The position numbers were made by a program, and so were the translations under genes. From positions 248,001 through 312,000 of the forward strand of contig NZ_JAKIKT010000004.1 of the NCBI RefSeq assembly GCF_023349125.1: a stretch of 64,000 nucleotides of DNA, in the 5' to 3' direction. Source of the DNA: Shewanella corallii (GTDB lineage: Bacteria; Pseudomonadota; Gammaproteobacteria; Enterobacterales; Shewanellaceae). Shown here in pieces: positions 17,502-26,597 of the stretch. Position 1 is the first letter of the stretch. The number at the start of each line of letters is the position of its first letter. The notes beneath the pieces were generated by a model that saw nothing but the letters and a program-made list of their open reading frames with translations, was not told the origin of the DNA and did no database searches.

Positions 17502-18676
17502 TGACCGCAACATTTAAAGGCTACCCACGTCCAAACGGCACCTTTGGTATTCGTAACCACGTTATGATCGTGGCCATTGATGAGTGCTGCGAAGGTATCG
17601 CACGCAACATCAGCAAAGAGATTGAAGGCTCAGTTGTTGTTACCAACCACTACACCTGTATGTACGGCGGTAACGAAGAGATGATCGACACCATCATCCA
17701 CACTGGCATTAACCCAAACATCGCCGGTGTACTGGTGATTGCCATGGGTTGTGGCTCTATTGACCCTGAGCTGGTTGCCGGTCCGGTTCGCGCCGAAGGC
17801 CTGCCTGCTCATACCCTGACTGTAATTAAAAACAAAGGCACTATCGAGACCATCAAAGACGGTATCGAACTGGCCAAACAACTGAAAGCCCACGCTGACG
17901 GTATCGAGCGTGTAGACGCCCCAGTATCTGCGCTGCGCATCGGTATCAAGTGTGGTGGCTCTGACACCTCCAGCGGTCTGGCTTCAAACCCATCTGTGGG
18001 TGCGGCTTCTGACAAGCTGATCGACCTGGGTGCCACCACTATGGCCGGCGAACTGCTGGAACTGCTGGGTTGTGAAGATATTCTGAAGGCACGTTCTGTT
18101 TCCCCTGAAGTGGGCGACAAGATCGAACGTCTGATCGCTGAAGATCTGAAGCGCTGGCACGTGATTGAAGGCACTGAAACCATGTCTATCGGTAACAGTG
18201 TTGGCGGCCTGACCACCATCGATGAGAAGTCTCAGGGTGCCATGCACAAGACAGGTTCCCGCCCGATCCAGGACTGTCTGCGTATCAGCCATATTCACCG
18301 TGAGAAGCCAACCACACCAGGTTTCTACCTGACTGAAACCACCATGCTGTGTGGTGGCTCGGCTATGCACTTTGCCTCTCTGGGCGCTCAGCTGATCCTC
18401 TGGACTGCCGGTGCAGCAGGCTTTAACAACTCTATCGTTCCGGTTATCCGCGTATCCGGTAACAGCTCGCTGATCACTGCAGACATGGATATCAATGCCT
18501 GCGGCATCATGGATGCGACCGACACCATCGACAACGTATCCAACAAGATTGTTGAGCGTGTGTTTGCTGTTGCCAACGGTGACAAGACCAACCTGGAAGG
18601 TGTGGGTTATGCCTATGCATCCCTGTACCAGAAAGACCAGCGTTTAGAGCATGTTATCGGTATTTGCCCGCAATAA
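17501..18676 (+). CDS. UxaA-family lyase/dehydratase, large subunit
   Basis: The 391-residue catalytic subunit begins with the family phrase GYPRPNGTFGIRNHV, has NHYTCMYGG, IAMGCGSID and KCGGSDTSSGLASNP, and ends with a domain containing PGFYLTETT and NSIVPVIRVSGNS. UxaA proteins are iron-dependent lyases that remove water (altronate, galactarate) or sulfite (SuyB, from 3-sulfolactate). The short length and the separate SAF subunit match the SuyAB layout as well as split sugar-acid dehydratases. It is followed by an EamA transporter and a GntR regulator. The exact reaction is open. Confidence 0.82.
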   Translation: MTATFKGYPRPNGTFGIRNHVMIVAIDECCEGIARNISKEIEGSVVVTNHYTCMYGGNEEMIDTIIHTGINPNIAGVLVIAMGCGSIDPELVAGPVRAEGLPAHTLTVIKNKGTIETIKDGIELAKQLKAHADGIERVDAPVSALRIGIKCGGSDTSSGLASNPSVGAASDKLIDLGATTMAGELLELLGCEDILKARSVSPEVGDKIERLIAEDLKRWHVIEGTETMSIGNSVGGLTTIDEKSQGAMHKTGSRPIQDCLRISHIHREKPTTPGFYLTETTMLCGGSAMHFASLGAQLILWTAGAAGFNNSIVPVIRVSGNSSLITADMDINACGIMDATDTIDNVSNKIVERVFAVANGDKTNLEGVGYAYASLYQKDQRLEHVIGICPQ

Positions 18677-18690
18677 CTCTCCCCTTTTTC

Positions 18691-18717
18691 AAAGGCGCTG
18701 AGCGCAGCGCCTTTATT
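18691..18717 (+). terminator. Hairpin between the lyase and transporter genes
   Basis: AAAGGCGCTG (18691-18700) pairs with CAGCGCCTTT (18705-18714), followed by ATT. It lies in the 54-bp gap before the transporter gene and may reduce transcription into it. Confidence 0.65.
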
Positions 18718-18730
18718 CGAGATCTGAAAA

Positions 18731-19696
18731 ATGAGTACTGTTACTCCAAATAAATCACTGGGTCTGACCCTGGCCCTGGTGTGTGCCGCGCTGTGGGGCG
18801 CATCTTTCCCTCTGGGTGGTGTTCTGGCCGGTAAGCTGGACCCTGTTGTGCTGGCGATCGCCCGTTACGCTATTGCCACTCTGGGCTTTGTGCTGCTGTT
18901 TATGTTCTCCCGCAAGCACACCCTGAAGAAGATCCAAAGCAAGAAAGACTTTGCTCTGCTGGCAGCTGCCGGTGTATCTGCCCAGGCAGTGTTTTTCTAC
19001 TTCACCATTCTGGCCTATGAGTTCACCTCTTCCGGCGAGATCGGTGTAATCAACGGTATGGCACCGTTCCTGACCATGCTGGCGGTATTTGTTATCGACA
19101 AGATTAAGCCGACTGCACCTAAAATTTTCGCGGTGGTGCTGTCTCTGGCCGGTGCCGGTGTGATTGCCTATGACCCAACCAACAAGATTCAGGGCCTGAA
19201 TCTGGGCCACCTGTTCGCTCTGATGGGTGTACTGGGCTTCGTAACCTACAACTATATTCTGGGTAAGTTTGGTTCTGATCTGAACTCCCGTTACGACCTG
19301 TTCTCAAGCAGCTTCTACCAGTTTGCTGCAGCCACTGTCGCCTTGCTGGTACTGGGTGTAGTGACAGGCGCAGACTTCAGCTCAGCTGCTGTACTGGTTG
19401 AAAACGGTAAGAACTTTGCTGCCATCATGGCGCTGGGTCTGCTGTGTTCCGGTATCGCCTACGCTATCTGGGAACTGGCTACCCTGAAAACTCAGGACGC
19501 AGTTATCACCACTATGGCGCTGAACGTGCTGCCACTGTTTGCCATGGTTGTGGCTTACTTCCTGCTGGGTGAAACCATCACACTGCAGAAGCTGGCCGGT
19601 GTAGTGACCGTAGTTATCGCCCTGTGTATCTACACCCTGGGTGACAAGATCAAATTTGGTAAGAAGGCTGTTTCTCAGCAGCCGGTTGCTGAATAA
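18731..19696 (+). CDS. EamA/DMT-family transporter
   Basis: This 321-residue inner-membrane protein shows about ten hydrophobic segments in two halves, each an EamA domain (first half with ALWGASFPLGG, second with LCSGIAYAIWELAT). DMT proteins move small metabolites, often outward. It follows the UxaA-family genes and precedes a convergent GntR gene, so it probably transports the lyase substrate or a product. The substrate is not evident. Confidence 0.87.
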   Translation: MSTVTPNKSLGLTLALVCAALWGASFPLGGVLAGKLDPVVLAIARYAIATLGFVLLFMFSRKHTLKKIQSKKDFALLAAAGVSAQAVFFYFTILAYEFTSSGEIGVINGMAPFLTMLAVFVIDKIKPTAPKIFAVVLSLAGAGVIAYDPTNKIQGLNLGHLFALMGVLGFVTYNYILGKFGSDLNSRYDLFSSSFYQFAAATVALLVLGVVTGADFSSAAVLVENGKNFAAIMALGLLCSGIAYAIWELATLKTQDAVITTMALNVLPLFAMVVAYFLLGETITLQKLAGVVTVVIALCIYTLGDKIKFGKKAVSQQPVAE

Positions 19697-19730
19697 TTGC
19701 TGATGGCTCAGTAATTGATTTCAAAGCTAA

Positions 19731-19756
19731 AACGCCCGCAACTGCGGGCGTTTTTT
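19731..19756 (+). terminator. Rho-independent terminator after the transporter gene
   Basis: AACGCCCGCA and TGCGGGCGTT pair across a two-base loop and are followed by a run of T. Confidence 0.9.
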
Positions 19757-19776
19757 GTATCGAACAGAAACAAAAA

Positions 19777-19800
19777 CAAAAAAGGTGCCATTGGCACCTT
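19777..19800 (-). terminator. Rho-independent terminator after the GntR gene
   Basis: Read on the minus strand, AAGGTGCCA and TGGCACCTT form a tight stem followed by a T-run. It closes the leftward GntR gene, facing the terminator at 19731. Confidence 0.85.
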
Positions 19801-19814
19801 CTGTGTTTCCATCA

Positions 19815-20468
19815 TTATTCAGCAGTCAGCTCTTCACTTCGCAACTCGCTGAACAGCGTAATATTGGCTCTCGCCTCTTTATGGGCAAGGTCACCATCAC
19901 CGCTACAAATGGCTTCAACCAGGGCTCTGTGGCACTCACCACTTTGAGACAGGTCGTAATCCTGGTGAGTCATGCCTATGTAGGCTTTCAGCTGGTACAG
20001 AATACGCTCATACATGGACTTCATGCGATCACTGCCGCTGATCTCCACCACCAACTGGTGAAAACGCCAGTCCATCTCACTGACCGCCTGAATATCTGTC
20101 GGCGCATCAATGCAAAGCTGACAGTATTCTTCAAACAGTGCCTTGAGTCTGAGTTTGTCATTCTCTGAAGCTTTCAGCGTCGCCATCTCAGCGGCCTGAC
20201 CTTCAAGGGCCAGACGCAGATTGTACAGCTCCCACAGATCTTCCCGCTCAATAGAGATCACATGCCAGCCGGAGTAGGGCTTCTGCACCACCAGACCATC
20301 ATGAACCAGAGAGTTCAGCGCCATGCGTATGGTACTGCGGGACAAGTCCAGCTCCTTAGCTAGATTGCTCTCTACAAGCTTTTCACCCAAGCCAATATGA
20401 CCATCAATGATCGCCTGGCGCAGGTATTGTGTGGTCTGCCCTTCCAGACTTTGTTTGACGATTTTCAT
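19815..20468 (-). CDS. GntR-family regulator with FCD ligand domain
   Basis: This 217-residue protein has an N-terminal winged helix (LRQAIIDGHIGLGEKLVE, SRSTIRMALNSL) and a C-terminal all-helical FCD domain with the metal/ligand pattern DWRFHQL, GECHRALVEAI and HKEARANI. FadR-type regulators of this kind usually repress a linked catabolic operon until a sugar acid or carboxylate binds. The palindrome at 16997-17017 is the obvious target. The start at 20468 gives the usual family N-terminus. Confidence 0.87.
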   Translation of the reverse strand: MKIVKQSLEGQTTQYLRQAIIDGHIGLGEKLVESNLAKELDLSRSTIRMALNSLVHDGLVVQKPYSGWHVISIEREDLWELYNLRLALEGQAAEMATLKASENDKLRLKALFEEYCQLCIDAPTDIQAVSEMDWRFHQLVVEISGSDRMKSMYERILYQLKAYIGMTHQDYDLSQSGECHRALVEAICSGDGDLAHKEARANITLFSELRSEELTAE

Positions 20469-20666
20469 GCCCAGGATATGCCTCTTGTACCGATTAGCGT
20501 TGATGCCGGATGACTGCAATAAGCGTCACAGCTTAACAGAAGATAAGTGTCTGCCAGAATAGCACTGTCTTTCGGCACAATCAGGAAGGAGATCTGTTTC
20601 ACATAAACAGTCTGAAGGAGTGGAGCTTGATGCGCCGGATACACAGGTCTCCGACGCTTAAACTCA

Positions 20667-21533
20667 TCAGGCGAAGAAGTATAGATCCGCACCCAGGAAG
20701 ATAAACAGCACCATGCCCGCCCAGTTGTTATTGAGGAAGGCCTTGAAGCATGGGGCGCGCTCACGACCATTGATCAGCTTTTGCTGGTACAGACCAAAGC
20801 CGATAAAGGTGATGATTCCCAGCGCATACAAAAGACCGCGATCTGCTGCCCAACCGGCAGTGATAAAACACGCCAATGCAGCCAGCTGGAACAGGGCGAT
20901 AATATGCCTGTCATAACTGCCAAACATGATGGCAGTGGATTTGATCCCTATCTTGAGGTCATCATCCCTGTCTACCATGGCGTACATGCTGTCGTAGGCC
21001 ACAGTCCAGCACCAGTTCGCGGCAAACAGCCACCATGCGGCATGTGGCACTTCACCCAACTGGGCCGCGTAAGCCATGGGGATAGACCAGCTCCAGACAA
21101 TGCCAAGGAACATCTGCGGCATATTGGTAAAGCGCTTGGTAAAGGGATAGATAATGGTGAGGATAATGCCCACCACAGACAACTGAACCACCAGTGGGTT
21201 CAGCATCAGCACCAGACCAAAGGCGAACAATGCCAGCACCACGAACAGGATTAATGCTTCCTTCGAGGTGACTTCTCCGGTTGCCAATGGGCGGCCTTTG
21301 GTGCGCTCTACGTGGGCATCAAGTTTACGGTCAGCAAAGTCATTGATGATGCAGCCACAGGCGCGCATCACAAACACACCAACGATAAAGATGGCCAGCA
21401 CCTTAAGATCCGGCATACCATTGGCTGCCAGCACCAAGGCCATCATGCATGGCCAAAGTAACAAGGTGGTACCTATGGGCCGGTCAATTCGCGCCAGCCT
21501 CGCATAAGCATCTAATTTTTCCCTAATATTCAT
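20667..21533 (-). CDS. ubiA: 4-Hydroxybenzoate octaprenyltransferase
   Basis: This 288-residue polytopic membrane enzyme attaches the polyprenyl tail to 4-hydroxybenzoate in ubiquinone synthesis. It shows the two aspartate-rich prenyl diphosphate motifs, [20 protein letters not shown] (about residues 64-83) and [12 protein letters not shown] (about 184-195), and the RIDRPIGT start of the family. Length matches E. coli UbiA. No ubiC is adjacent in the window. Confidence 0.95.
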   Translation of the reverse strand: MNIREKLDAYARLARIDRPIGTTLLLWPCMMALVLAANGMPDLKVLAIFIVGVFVMRACGCIINDFADRKLDAHVERTKGRPLATGEVTSKEALILFVVLALFAFGLVLMLNPLVVQLSVVGIILTIIYPFTKRFTNMPQMFLGIVWSWSIPMAYAAQLGEVPHAAWWLFAANWCWTVAYDSMYAMVDRDDDLKIGIKSTAIMFGSYDRHIIALFQLAALACFITAGWAADRGLLYALGIITFIGFGLYQQKLINGRERAPCFKAFLNNNWAGMVLFIFLGADLYFFA

Positions 21534-21739
21534 TACGTTAGGCTCTCCTGATACGACTTCAGCCCCACTTTGTCATCCATTATGCAAGTAATTCAGTCAC
21601 TGTACAGGCCTTTGCTGACTTGATGGCGATCACATAACCAATTGTGACCGCCAGTTAAGCCATCCAAAGTCGCTCCTGCACAAACTCAAGCTACTTGTCT
21701 TTCTGCGCTTCGTAGTTGCAGCTTTTACTTTTTGCTCTA

Positions 21740-23905
21740 TCAAACCTTCTGCAGTTTGGCGTAAGCCACGACCAGCCACTTACTGCCGACGTCATCAAAG
21801 TTCACTTGCACCCGCGCCTGAGGGCCACTGCCCTCATAGTTGGTCACCCTGCCTTCACCAAATTTGAAGTGCGTGACTCTGTCGCCCATGGCGAAGCCTG
21901 AGTCATTGAACACCTTCTGTTGCTGATTGAATCTGTTGTTGGCCATAGGTGCACTCACCGATGCCTTCAAACGGATCTCGTTCAAATACTGAGGCGGGAT
22001 CTCCTTGATAAAGCGTGATGGTCTGGAGTAGTCCTCGCGGCCGTAAATACGACGGGACTCAGCATAGGTGATATACAGATGCTGCATGGCTCGGGTCATC
22101 CCCACGTAACACAGGCGACGCTCCTCTTCGAGTCGATCGCCCTCCTCCAAAGCCATCTTGCTGGGGAACAAACCCTCTTCAACACCGGCCATAAACACCA
22201 CGGGGAATTCCAGACCTTTGGCGGCGTGCAGCGTCATCAACTGAACCGCATCGGTAAAGGCATCAGCCTGACCTTCACCGGCTTCCAAAGCAGCATGGGA
22301 CAGGAAGGCATTGAGCTCACCCATATCCTCAAGCTCCTCGGGCATCTCAAAAGTGCGGGCTGCCGTCACCAGTTCTTCAAGGTTCTCTACCCGGGCATGG
22401 GCCTTTTCGCCCTTCTCTGCCTCGTACATTGCCTTCAGGCCGGAATCACGGATCACGGTATCAGCCATGCGATACAAAGGCATCTCTTCGGTATCTGTGG
22501 TCAGTTGGATAATCAGATCCATAAAACCACGTACAGCATTGGCTGCACGGCCTGCCAGTACCTTCTCTTCCAACAAACGCTGACACGCCTGCCACAAAGT
22601 TAGTGAGTGGTTACGAGCTGTAGAACGCAGAATATCAAGGGTTCTGTCACCGATACCCCGGGCGGGAGTATTGACCACACGTTCAAAGGCAGCGTCATCA
22701 TCCCGGTTGGCCATCAGGCGCAGGTAGCCCATGGCGTCTTTAATTTCCTGACGTTCGAAGAAGCGCAAGCCGCCATAGATACGGTAGGCGATACCTTTGT
22801 GCAGCAAGGCTTCTTCCAACACCCGCGACTGAGCGTTGGAGCGGTAAAGAATGGCGCACTCGCTGAGCATGCCACCCTTATCCTGCCAATCCATAATACG
22901 CCCGACCACAAAGCGGGCTTCATCCATCTCGTTAAAAGCACAGTAAACAGAGATAGGCTCGCCATCTTTGCCTTCAGTCCACAGCTTCTTACCCAGACGA
23001 TCAGGGTTATTGGCGATCAGTTCGTTGGACGCATTCAGAATATTACCGGTGGAGCGATAGTTCTGCTCCAGACGGATGGTTTCGGCCCCCGGAAAATCAC
23101 CCAGAAATTTATGCAGGTTCTCGACCTGAGCACCACGCCAGCCGTAGATCGACTGATCGTCATCGCCCACGATCATCACATTGGCGCTATTACCTGCCAG
23201 TACACGGATCCAGGCATATTGAATGGCGTTGGTATCCTGAAATTCGTCCACCAGGATATTGCGGAATCTATCCTGATAGTGAGCCAGAATATGGGGCTTG
23301 TTGAGCCAAAGCTCATGAGCACGCAGCAGGATCTCCGCAAAGTCCACCAGACCGGCACGATCGCAGGAGTCCTGATACACCTTGTACAGGTTCAGCAGTT
23401 GCTGCTCCAGCGGGAAACCACCGGCGTCGATATGATTGGGGCGCAACCCCTGATCTTTTTTGCCATTGATATAACCGGCAACCATACGGGGAGGAAACTG
23501 CTTCTCATCCAGATTCAGGGTTTTGAGAATACGCTTGAGCATACGCAGTTGATCGTCAGAATCGATGATCTGGAAGCTTTGCGGCAGGTTGGCGTCCTGA
23601 TAGTGAGTACGCAGCAGTCTGTGTGCCAGGCCATGGAAGGTACCTATCCACATGCGACCGACATTACCGCCGACGGTTTTCTCAACCCGCTCGCGCATTT
23701 CGGCAGCCGCTTTATTGGTAAAGGTTACCGCCAGAATGGAATAGGGACTCTGGTTCTCTACCTGCATCAGCCAGGCAATTCTGTGGGTCAGCACCCGGGT
23801 TTTGCCACTGCCGGCACCCGCCAACACCAACATGCTAGATTGTGGCGCTGCCACCGCCTCACGCTGTTTATCGTTCAGACCATCAAGTAAAGAAGATACG
23901 TCCAT
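21740..23905 (-). CDS. uvrD: DNA helicase II UvrD
   Basis: This 721-residue superfamily 1A helicase unwinds DNA in nucleotide excision and mismatch repair. It has every expected motif: Walker A AGAGSGKT (29-36), motif II DEFQDTNAIQ, GDDDQSIYGWRGA, NYRSTGNIL, LMTLHAAKGLEFPVVF and EERRLCYVGMTRA, and the C-terminal Tudor-like end (GDRVTHFKFGEGRV). Length fits E. coli UvrD (720). It is the last ordinary chromosomal gene before the AT-rich island. Confidence 0.96.
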   Translation of the reverse strand: MDVSSLLDGLNDKQREAVAAPQSSMLVLAGAGSGKTRVLTHRIAWLMQVENQSPYSILAVTFTNKAAAEMRERVEKTVGGNVGRMWIGTFHGLAHRLLRTHYQDANLPQSFQIIDSDDQLRMLKRILKTLNLDEKQFPPRMVAGYINGKKDQGLRPNHIDAGGFPLEQQLLNLYKVYQDSCDRAGLVDFAEILLRAHELWLNKPHILAHYQDRFRNILVDEFQDTNAIQYAWIRVLAGNSANVMIVGDDDQSIYGWRGAQVENLHKFLGDFPGAETIRLEQNYRSTGNILNASNELIANNPDRLGKKLWTEGKDGEPISVYCAFNEMDEARFVVGRIMDWQDKGGMLSECAILYRSNAQSRVLEEALLHKGIAYRIYGGLRFFERQEIKDAMGYLRLMANRDDDAAFERVVNTPARGIGDRTLDILRSTARNHSLTLWQACQRLLEEKVLAGRAANAVRGFMDLIIQLTTDTEEMPLYRMADTVIRDSGLKAMYEAEKGEKAHARVENLEELVTAARTFEMPEELEDMGELNAFLSHAALEAGEGQADAFTDAVQLMTLHAAKGLEFPVVFMAGVEEGLFPSKMALEEGDRLEEERRLCYVGMTRAMQHLYITYAESRRIYGREDYSRPSRFIKEIPPQYLNEIRLKASVSAPMANNRFNQQQKVFNDSGFAMGDRVTHFKFGEGRVTNYEGSGPQARVQVNFDDVGSKWLVVAYAKLQKV

Positions 23906-24254
23906 TCCCGCCTCCGCAAAAAATACGCGGGCATTATATCGTAAGCAATGTGAATTAGGGCGAAGAGAGTGAACGAGATTACAATCCCTAAGAACTGAAC
24001 CTCAGTAATTGATAAAGCGAATATTGGCAGACTTCCAATGTCCCCAGCCATCAAAGCTTGAAGGTACATCGTCACCATCGAAGTGAACCCGAGTCAAAGT
24101 CTCGCCACTGGTTCTGGCGGCGAGAAATAACGAAAACAAAGCCTTACAGGTTTAAGCTCCAGTCACATATCCAGTCCCCGATACGTTCCAATCTGCATCT
24201 GGACTGCAGAAAATACCGGAAGATTCATAGAATCATCATCTTATTATTCATGTG
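23906..24254. other. Intergenic region at the left edge of the island
   Basis: No gene is supported here. Composition shifts from the uvrD average to the AT-rich island across this stretch. No direct repeat, tRNA end or integrase was found to mark a border. Confidence 0.4.
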
Positions 24255-24344
24255 TTAGACAACATGCTTGACCTTCACATCCTCACATATAAGACTTCCC
24301 GCATCCCCCTGCGAGCAGGCCAATAACAAAAGTAAACCCAACAT
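24255..24344 (-). pseudogene. Possible truncated stub of the array family
   Basis: A ribosome site (GGTGAGG) precedes an ATG at 24344 that opens a signal peptide (MLGLLLLLACSQGDA) and then SLICEDVKVKHVV before a stop. The short mature part resembles the start of array members such as 31813-32130 (DCPVAKVLHIQ). No helix or second cysteine follows. It may be an eroded last copy. Confidence 0.35.
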
Positions 24345-24445
24345 CCTCACCTTAATCCCCTCTGATCTCCTTTAATGAGCAAGAAACTAGCCTTGATGTG
24401 TGATACTCGCGAAGCTAAGTTCTTACACCCTCCAGCTTTCGTGCC

Positions 24446-24799
24446 TCACTTCATATAGATGTCGTAAATTTTGGGTCTCCTTTTACCCCAAGGGGCCACG
24501 GAGGAACAGCCAGCAATCCAAAAGTAAACTGTCTTCTGTGCTGCATAAGCAGAGAGAATTGCACTATAAAATCTATCGGAAGACTTGCTATCATTTAGCT
24601 CGACTATATAAAACCCACTGCCCTCACAATTATCTGGATTCTGGATACCCTGAGTAAAATCGACTCTAATCCAGTTATTACTGGGGTGCACATAAAGCAA
24701 TTTAATCTGTCCATCACCAGAGCCTGTACCCGCTAATGCAAATTCTGGATGAAACAGCAAAAATATGCAGCAGCATAATGCTATTAGCCTGTTGTTCAT
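24446..24799 (-). CDS. Small exported array protein, copy 26
   Basis: This 117-residue protein has a cleavable signal peptide (MNNRLIALCCCIFLLFHPEFALA) and the family layout: an early strand pair (GQIKLLYVHP), first cysteine in NPDNCEG, helix signature FYSAILSAYAAQKTVYFW and second cysteine in AGCSS, then a closing strand KIYDIYMK. GGAG lies six bases before the ATG at 24799; an earlier ATG at 24829 would bury the signal. It is the last intact member of the leftward array. Function unknown. Confidence 0.75.
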   Translation of the reverse strand: MNNRLIALCCCIFLLFHPEFALAGTGSGDGQIKLLYVHPSNNWIRVDFTQGIQNPDNCEGSGFYIVELNDSKSSDRFYSAILSAYAAQKTVYFWIAGCSSVAPWGKRRPKIYDIYMK

Positions 24800-24825
24800 T
24801 CTTCTCTCCAACTTGATCATCGGAA

Positions 24826-25148
24826 TCATCTTTGCACCATAAACCTATTAATATTTGGCGAGCAGGATCTGGGTTGGCCACTATCAATATTAAAAGAGAT
24901 ATCCTTCTGAGTAATAAATGCAGTCAACAATGAACTAGACAATACATTATAATTTGGATGCGACAATGGTATTTGAAATCTGGTTCCATTATCACATGAA
25001 CTCAACTCAGAGTTAGAATACTCGGACATAAATATTAAGCCGCCACCATATGGGTACACAATTTTTATTTTAGTCCATCCTGACCAAGGATCCGCATAAA
25101 CGTTTGACGAAAAACTAAAGCAATGAGAAATATTATCTTAACTTTCAT
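24826..25148 (-). pseudogene. Small exported array protein, copy 25, frameshifted
   Basis: The signal peptide starts at 25148 (MKVKIIFLIALVF) but the frame breaks at a run of five A (25110-25114). With one more base there the protein would continue SSNVYADPWSGWTKIKIVYP and run into the intact remainder with NSELSSCDNG and VLSSSLLTAFITQKDISFN. The break removes the signal-to-mature link, so no exported product is expected unless the tract slips or the assembly has an error. Confidence 0.75.
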
Positions 25149-25169
25149 ATTAACATTCCAATACGATAA

Positions 25170-25517
25170 TTATTTTACCAACATGACATAAGCAGGGTTA
25201 GGCGCTGAGCTATATGTAGGGATAGAGCCGCAGGTCATAGTTCCATTGTTATCGGAGTACATAAGCAGCACTTCTTTCTCATGTACCATTGAAGTAGTCA
25301 CAATTGAAAACCAAAGGGAGCAAGTGACAGAATTAATTTCTGCAGAGCCATCTGTCTTATAAAGACGCGTGTAGCCATTCCTCCAGGTTCCAAGAATTAT
25401 CAAATTGTTTCCCGCATCAATATAAGCATTAGTTACCGTCCCTCTGCATCAGATATTTGCTGCACTTACATCAGAAACAGAGAGAATAAAAACAAGACAG
25501 ATGAAAAGTAGTCTCAT
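25170..25517 (-). pseudogene. Small exported array protein, copy 24, nonsense mutation
   Basis: The frame opens at 25517 with a signal peptide (MRLLFICLVFILSVSDVSA), meets TGA at 25449-25451 and then continues in the same frame to 25170. The closest sibling, copy 18 at 27590-27928, has tryptophan at the matching place (QWCSGKIV against I-stop-CRGTV), so a TGG-to-TGA change explains it. The remainder aligns well (LGTWRNGYTRLYK with FGSWRNDYTQICN; PNPAYVMLVK with PSPNYLMLKE). Confidence 0.8.
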
Positions 25518-25525
25518 AACACACC

Positions 25526-25879
25526 TCAATCTCTGATATTAAACGCAGCATACGGCTGAACTATATTGAAAGTCGTCTCTGCAACTGCATACCAGCCTAC
25601 AGGTTCACAGCTATGAGAGTATGCAAATACCTTTTTACCCGATGCGTAAGCCATTAACGCCATGGCATAGATCTTGTCATATTGAGGATGTGTTGCTTTA
25701 ACATACAAACGATCACTGACACTACAGCTAGACGGATTACCAAATGCGCCAAAGATCATCAATCCTCCGCCTCTTTCTATATCAATCCTCGTAGGCGTTG
25801 CTGCAGCAGAGAAGCCTCCAGCTAGAGAACATGGAGAGATAATAAGTAAAACCGCCAACAAGGGTTTGAACACCCGCAC
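25526..25879 (-). CDS. Small exported array protein, copy 23
   Basis: The 117-residue product probably starts at GTG 25879 (MRVFKPLLAVLLIISPCSLA), since the ATG-initiated longer reading overlaps the upstream gene and hides the signal peptide. Mature features: strands TRIDIERGGGLMIFGAF, first cysteine NPSSCSV, helix IYAMALMAYASGKKVFAY, second cysteine HSCEPVGWYAV. The part after the helix, with an extra aromatic strand, is the one most like the SubB/PltB toxin-binding subunits as I remember them. Confidence 0.7.
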   Translation of the reverse strand: MRVFKPLLAVLLIISPCSLAGGFSAAATPTRIDIERGGGLMIFGAFGNPSSCSVSDRLYVKATHPQYDKIYAMALMAYASGKKVFAYSHSCEPVGWYAVAETTFNIVQPYAAFNIRD

Positions 25880-25889
25880 ACCAACAGAG

Positions 25890-26225
25890 CTATTTAAGTT
25901 GCACACGATTAATATCCTCTCCGTCCCCCCATCGCGTACAATTTCCTGTCCCATAGATAGTCACAGGTTGTTGCGACATATAGGCAGCAAGCAACATACT
26001 GAACTGACTTTTGCCATAGACAGAGTTTTCGTCTTTGATCATCCAGTAGGTGAATCGGCCCTTCGTACAGTCCGGCATACTCCCGCGATCTCCAGAAAGG
26101 TGAAACCAGTGCAAACCTTCATCACGCACATTGATCTGAGTAATCAGGCCAGTCTGCTGGCCCGCGGAGGATACTCCTGGGTGGGCAGTTAAAATAATGA
26201 CTATCAACAACACTATTGTTCTCAA
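25890..26225 (-). CDS. Small exported array protein, copy 22
   Basis: The 111-residue product probably starts at TTG 26225, eight bases after AGGAG, giving the signal peptide MRTIVLLIVIILTAHPGVSSA. The mature part has GLITQINVRDEGLHWFHL, first cysteine MPDCTKG, helix FSMLLAAYMSQQPVTIYG and second cysteine GNCTRWGDGEDI. It resembles copy 16 (28553-28918), which also has DKSGMPAC and SNSEDI at the same places. Confidence 0.7.
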   Translation of the reverse strand: MRTIVLLIVIILTAHPGVSSAGQQTGLITQINVRDEGLHWFHLSGDRGSMPDCTKGRFTYWMIKDENSVYGKSQFSMLLAAYMSQQPVTIYGTGNCTRWGDGEDINRVQLK

Positions 26226-26238
26226 ACCTGATACTCCT

Positions 26239-26586
26239 TTAAAAGTAGCTATCCTGTAAGGCGATAAAATGCCCCTCACAATTAGCACTTTGAGAATGAA
26301 CCCTAACCTTCTTACCGCTTAAGTAGGCTGCCATCGCAATACTGAGGAAACGATTAATCTCTTCGATACTATGTTCGGAATAACTGAAGGTGGCCTTTCT
26401 GTCACAGTCTGGATTTAAGTGGGTGGCCGTTGGCTCAAAATATAGAGCAACGGATTTATCATTAGAGAAGCCATATACCTTTACCCCGCTTAGTTTCCCA
26501 AACCCGATATCCCTGGCGACAGCAGGTTGGTGGCACATGAGACAAATGAGGCAGATTACCGAAGATATCCAACTAAACCGAGCCAT
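26239..26586 (-). CDS. Small exported array protein, copy 21
   Basis: This 115-residue protein starts at 26586 after GAGG, with signal peptide MARFSWISSVICLICLMCHQ and cleavage near AVA. Family features: strand GKLSGVKVYGFSNDKSVALY, first cysteine NPDCDRK, helix FLSIAMAAYLSGKKVRVH, second cysteine SANCEGHFI. It begins 11 bp after the end of the upstream copy. Confidence 0.75.
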   Translation of the reverse strand: MARFSWISSVICLICLMCHQPAVARDIGFGKLSGVKVYGFSNDKSVALYFEPTATHLNPDCDRKATFSYSEHSIEEINRFLSIAMAAYLSGKKVRVHSQSANCEGHFIALQDSYF

Positions 26587-26597
26587 AGAGAACCTCC

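Noticed and set aside
22607..23890. 427-codon open frame opposite uvrD
   Set aside because: UvrD motifs fix the coding strand; the antisense product resembles nothing.
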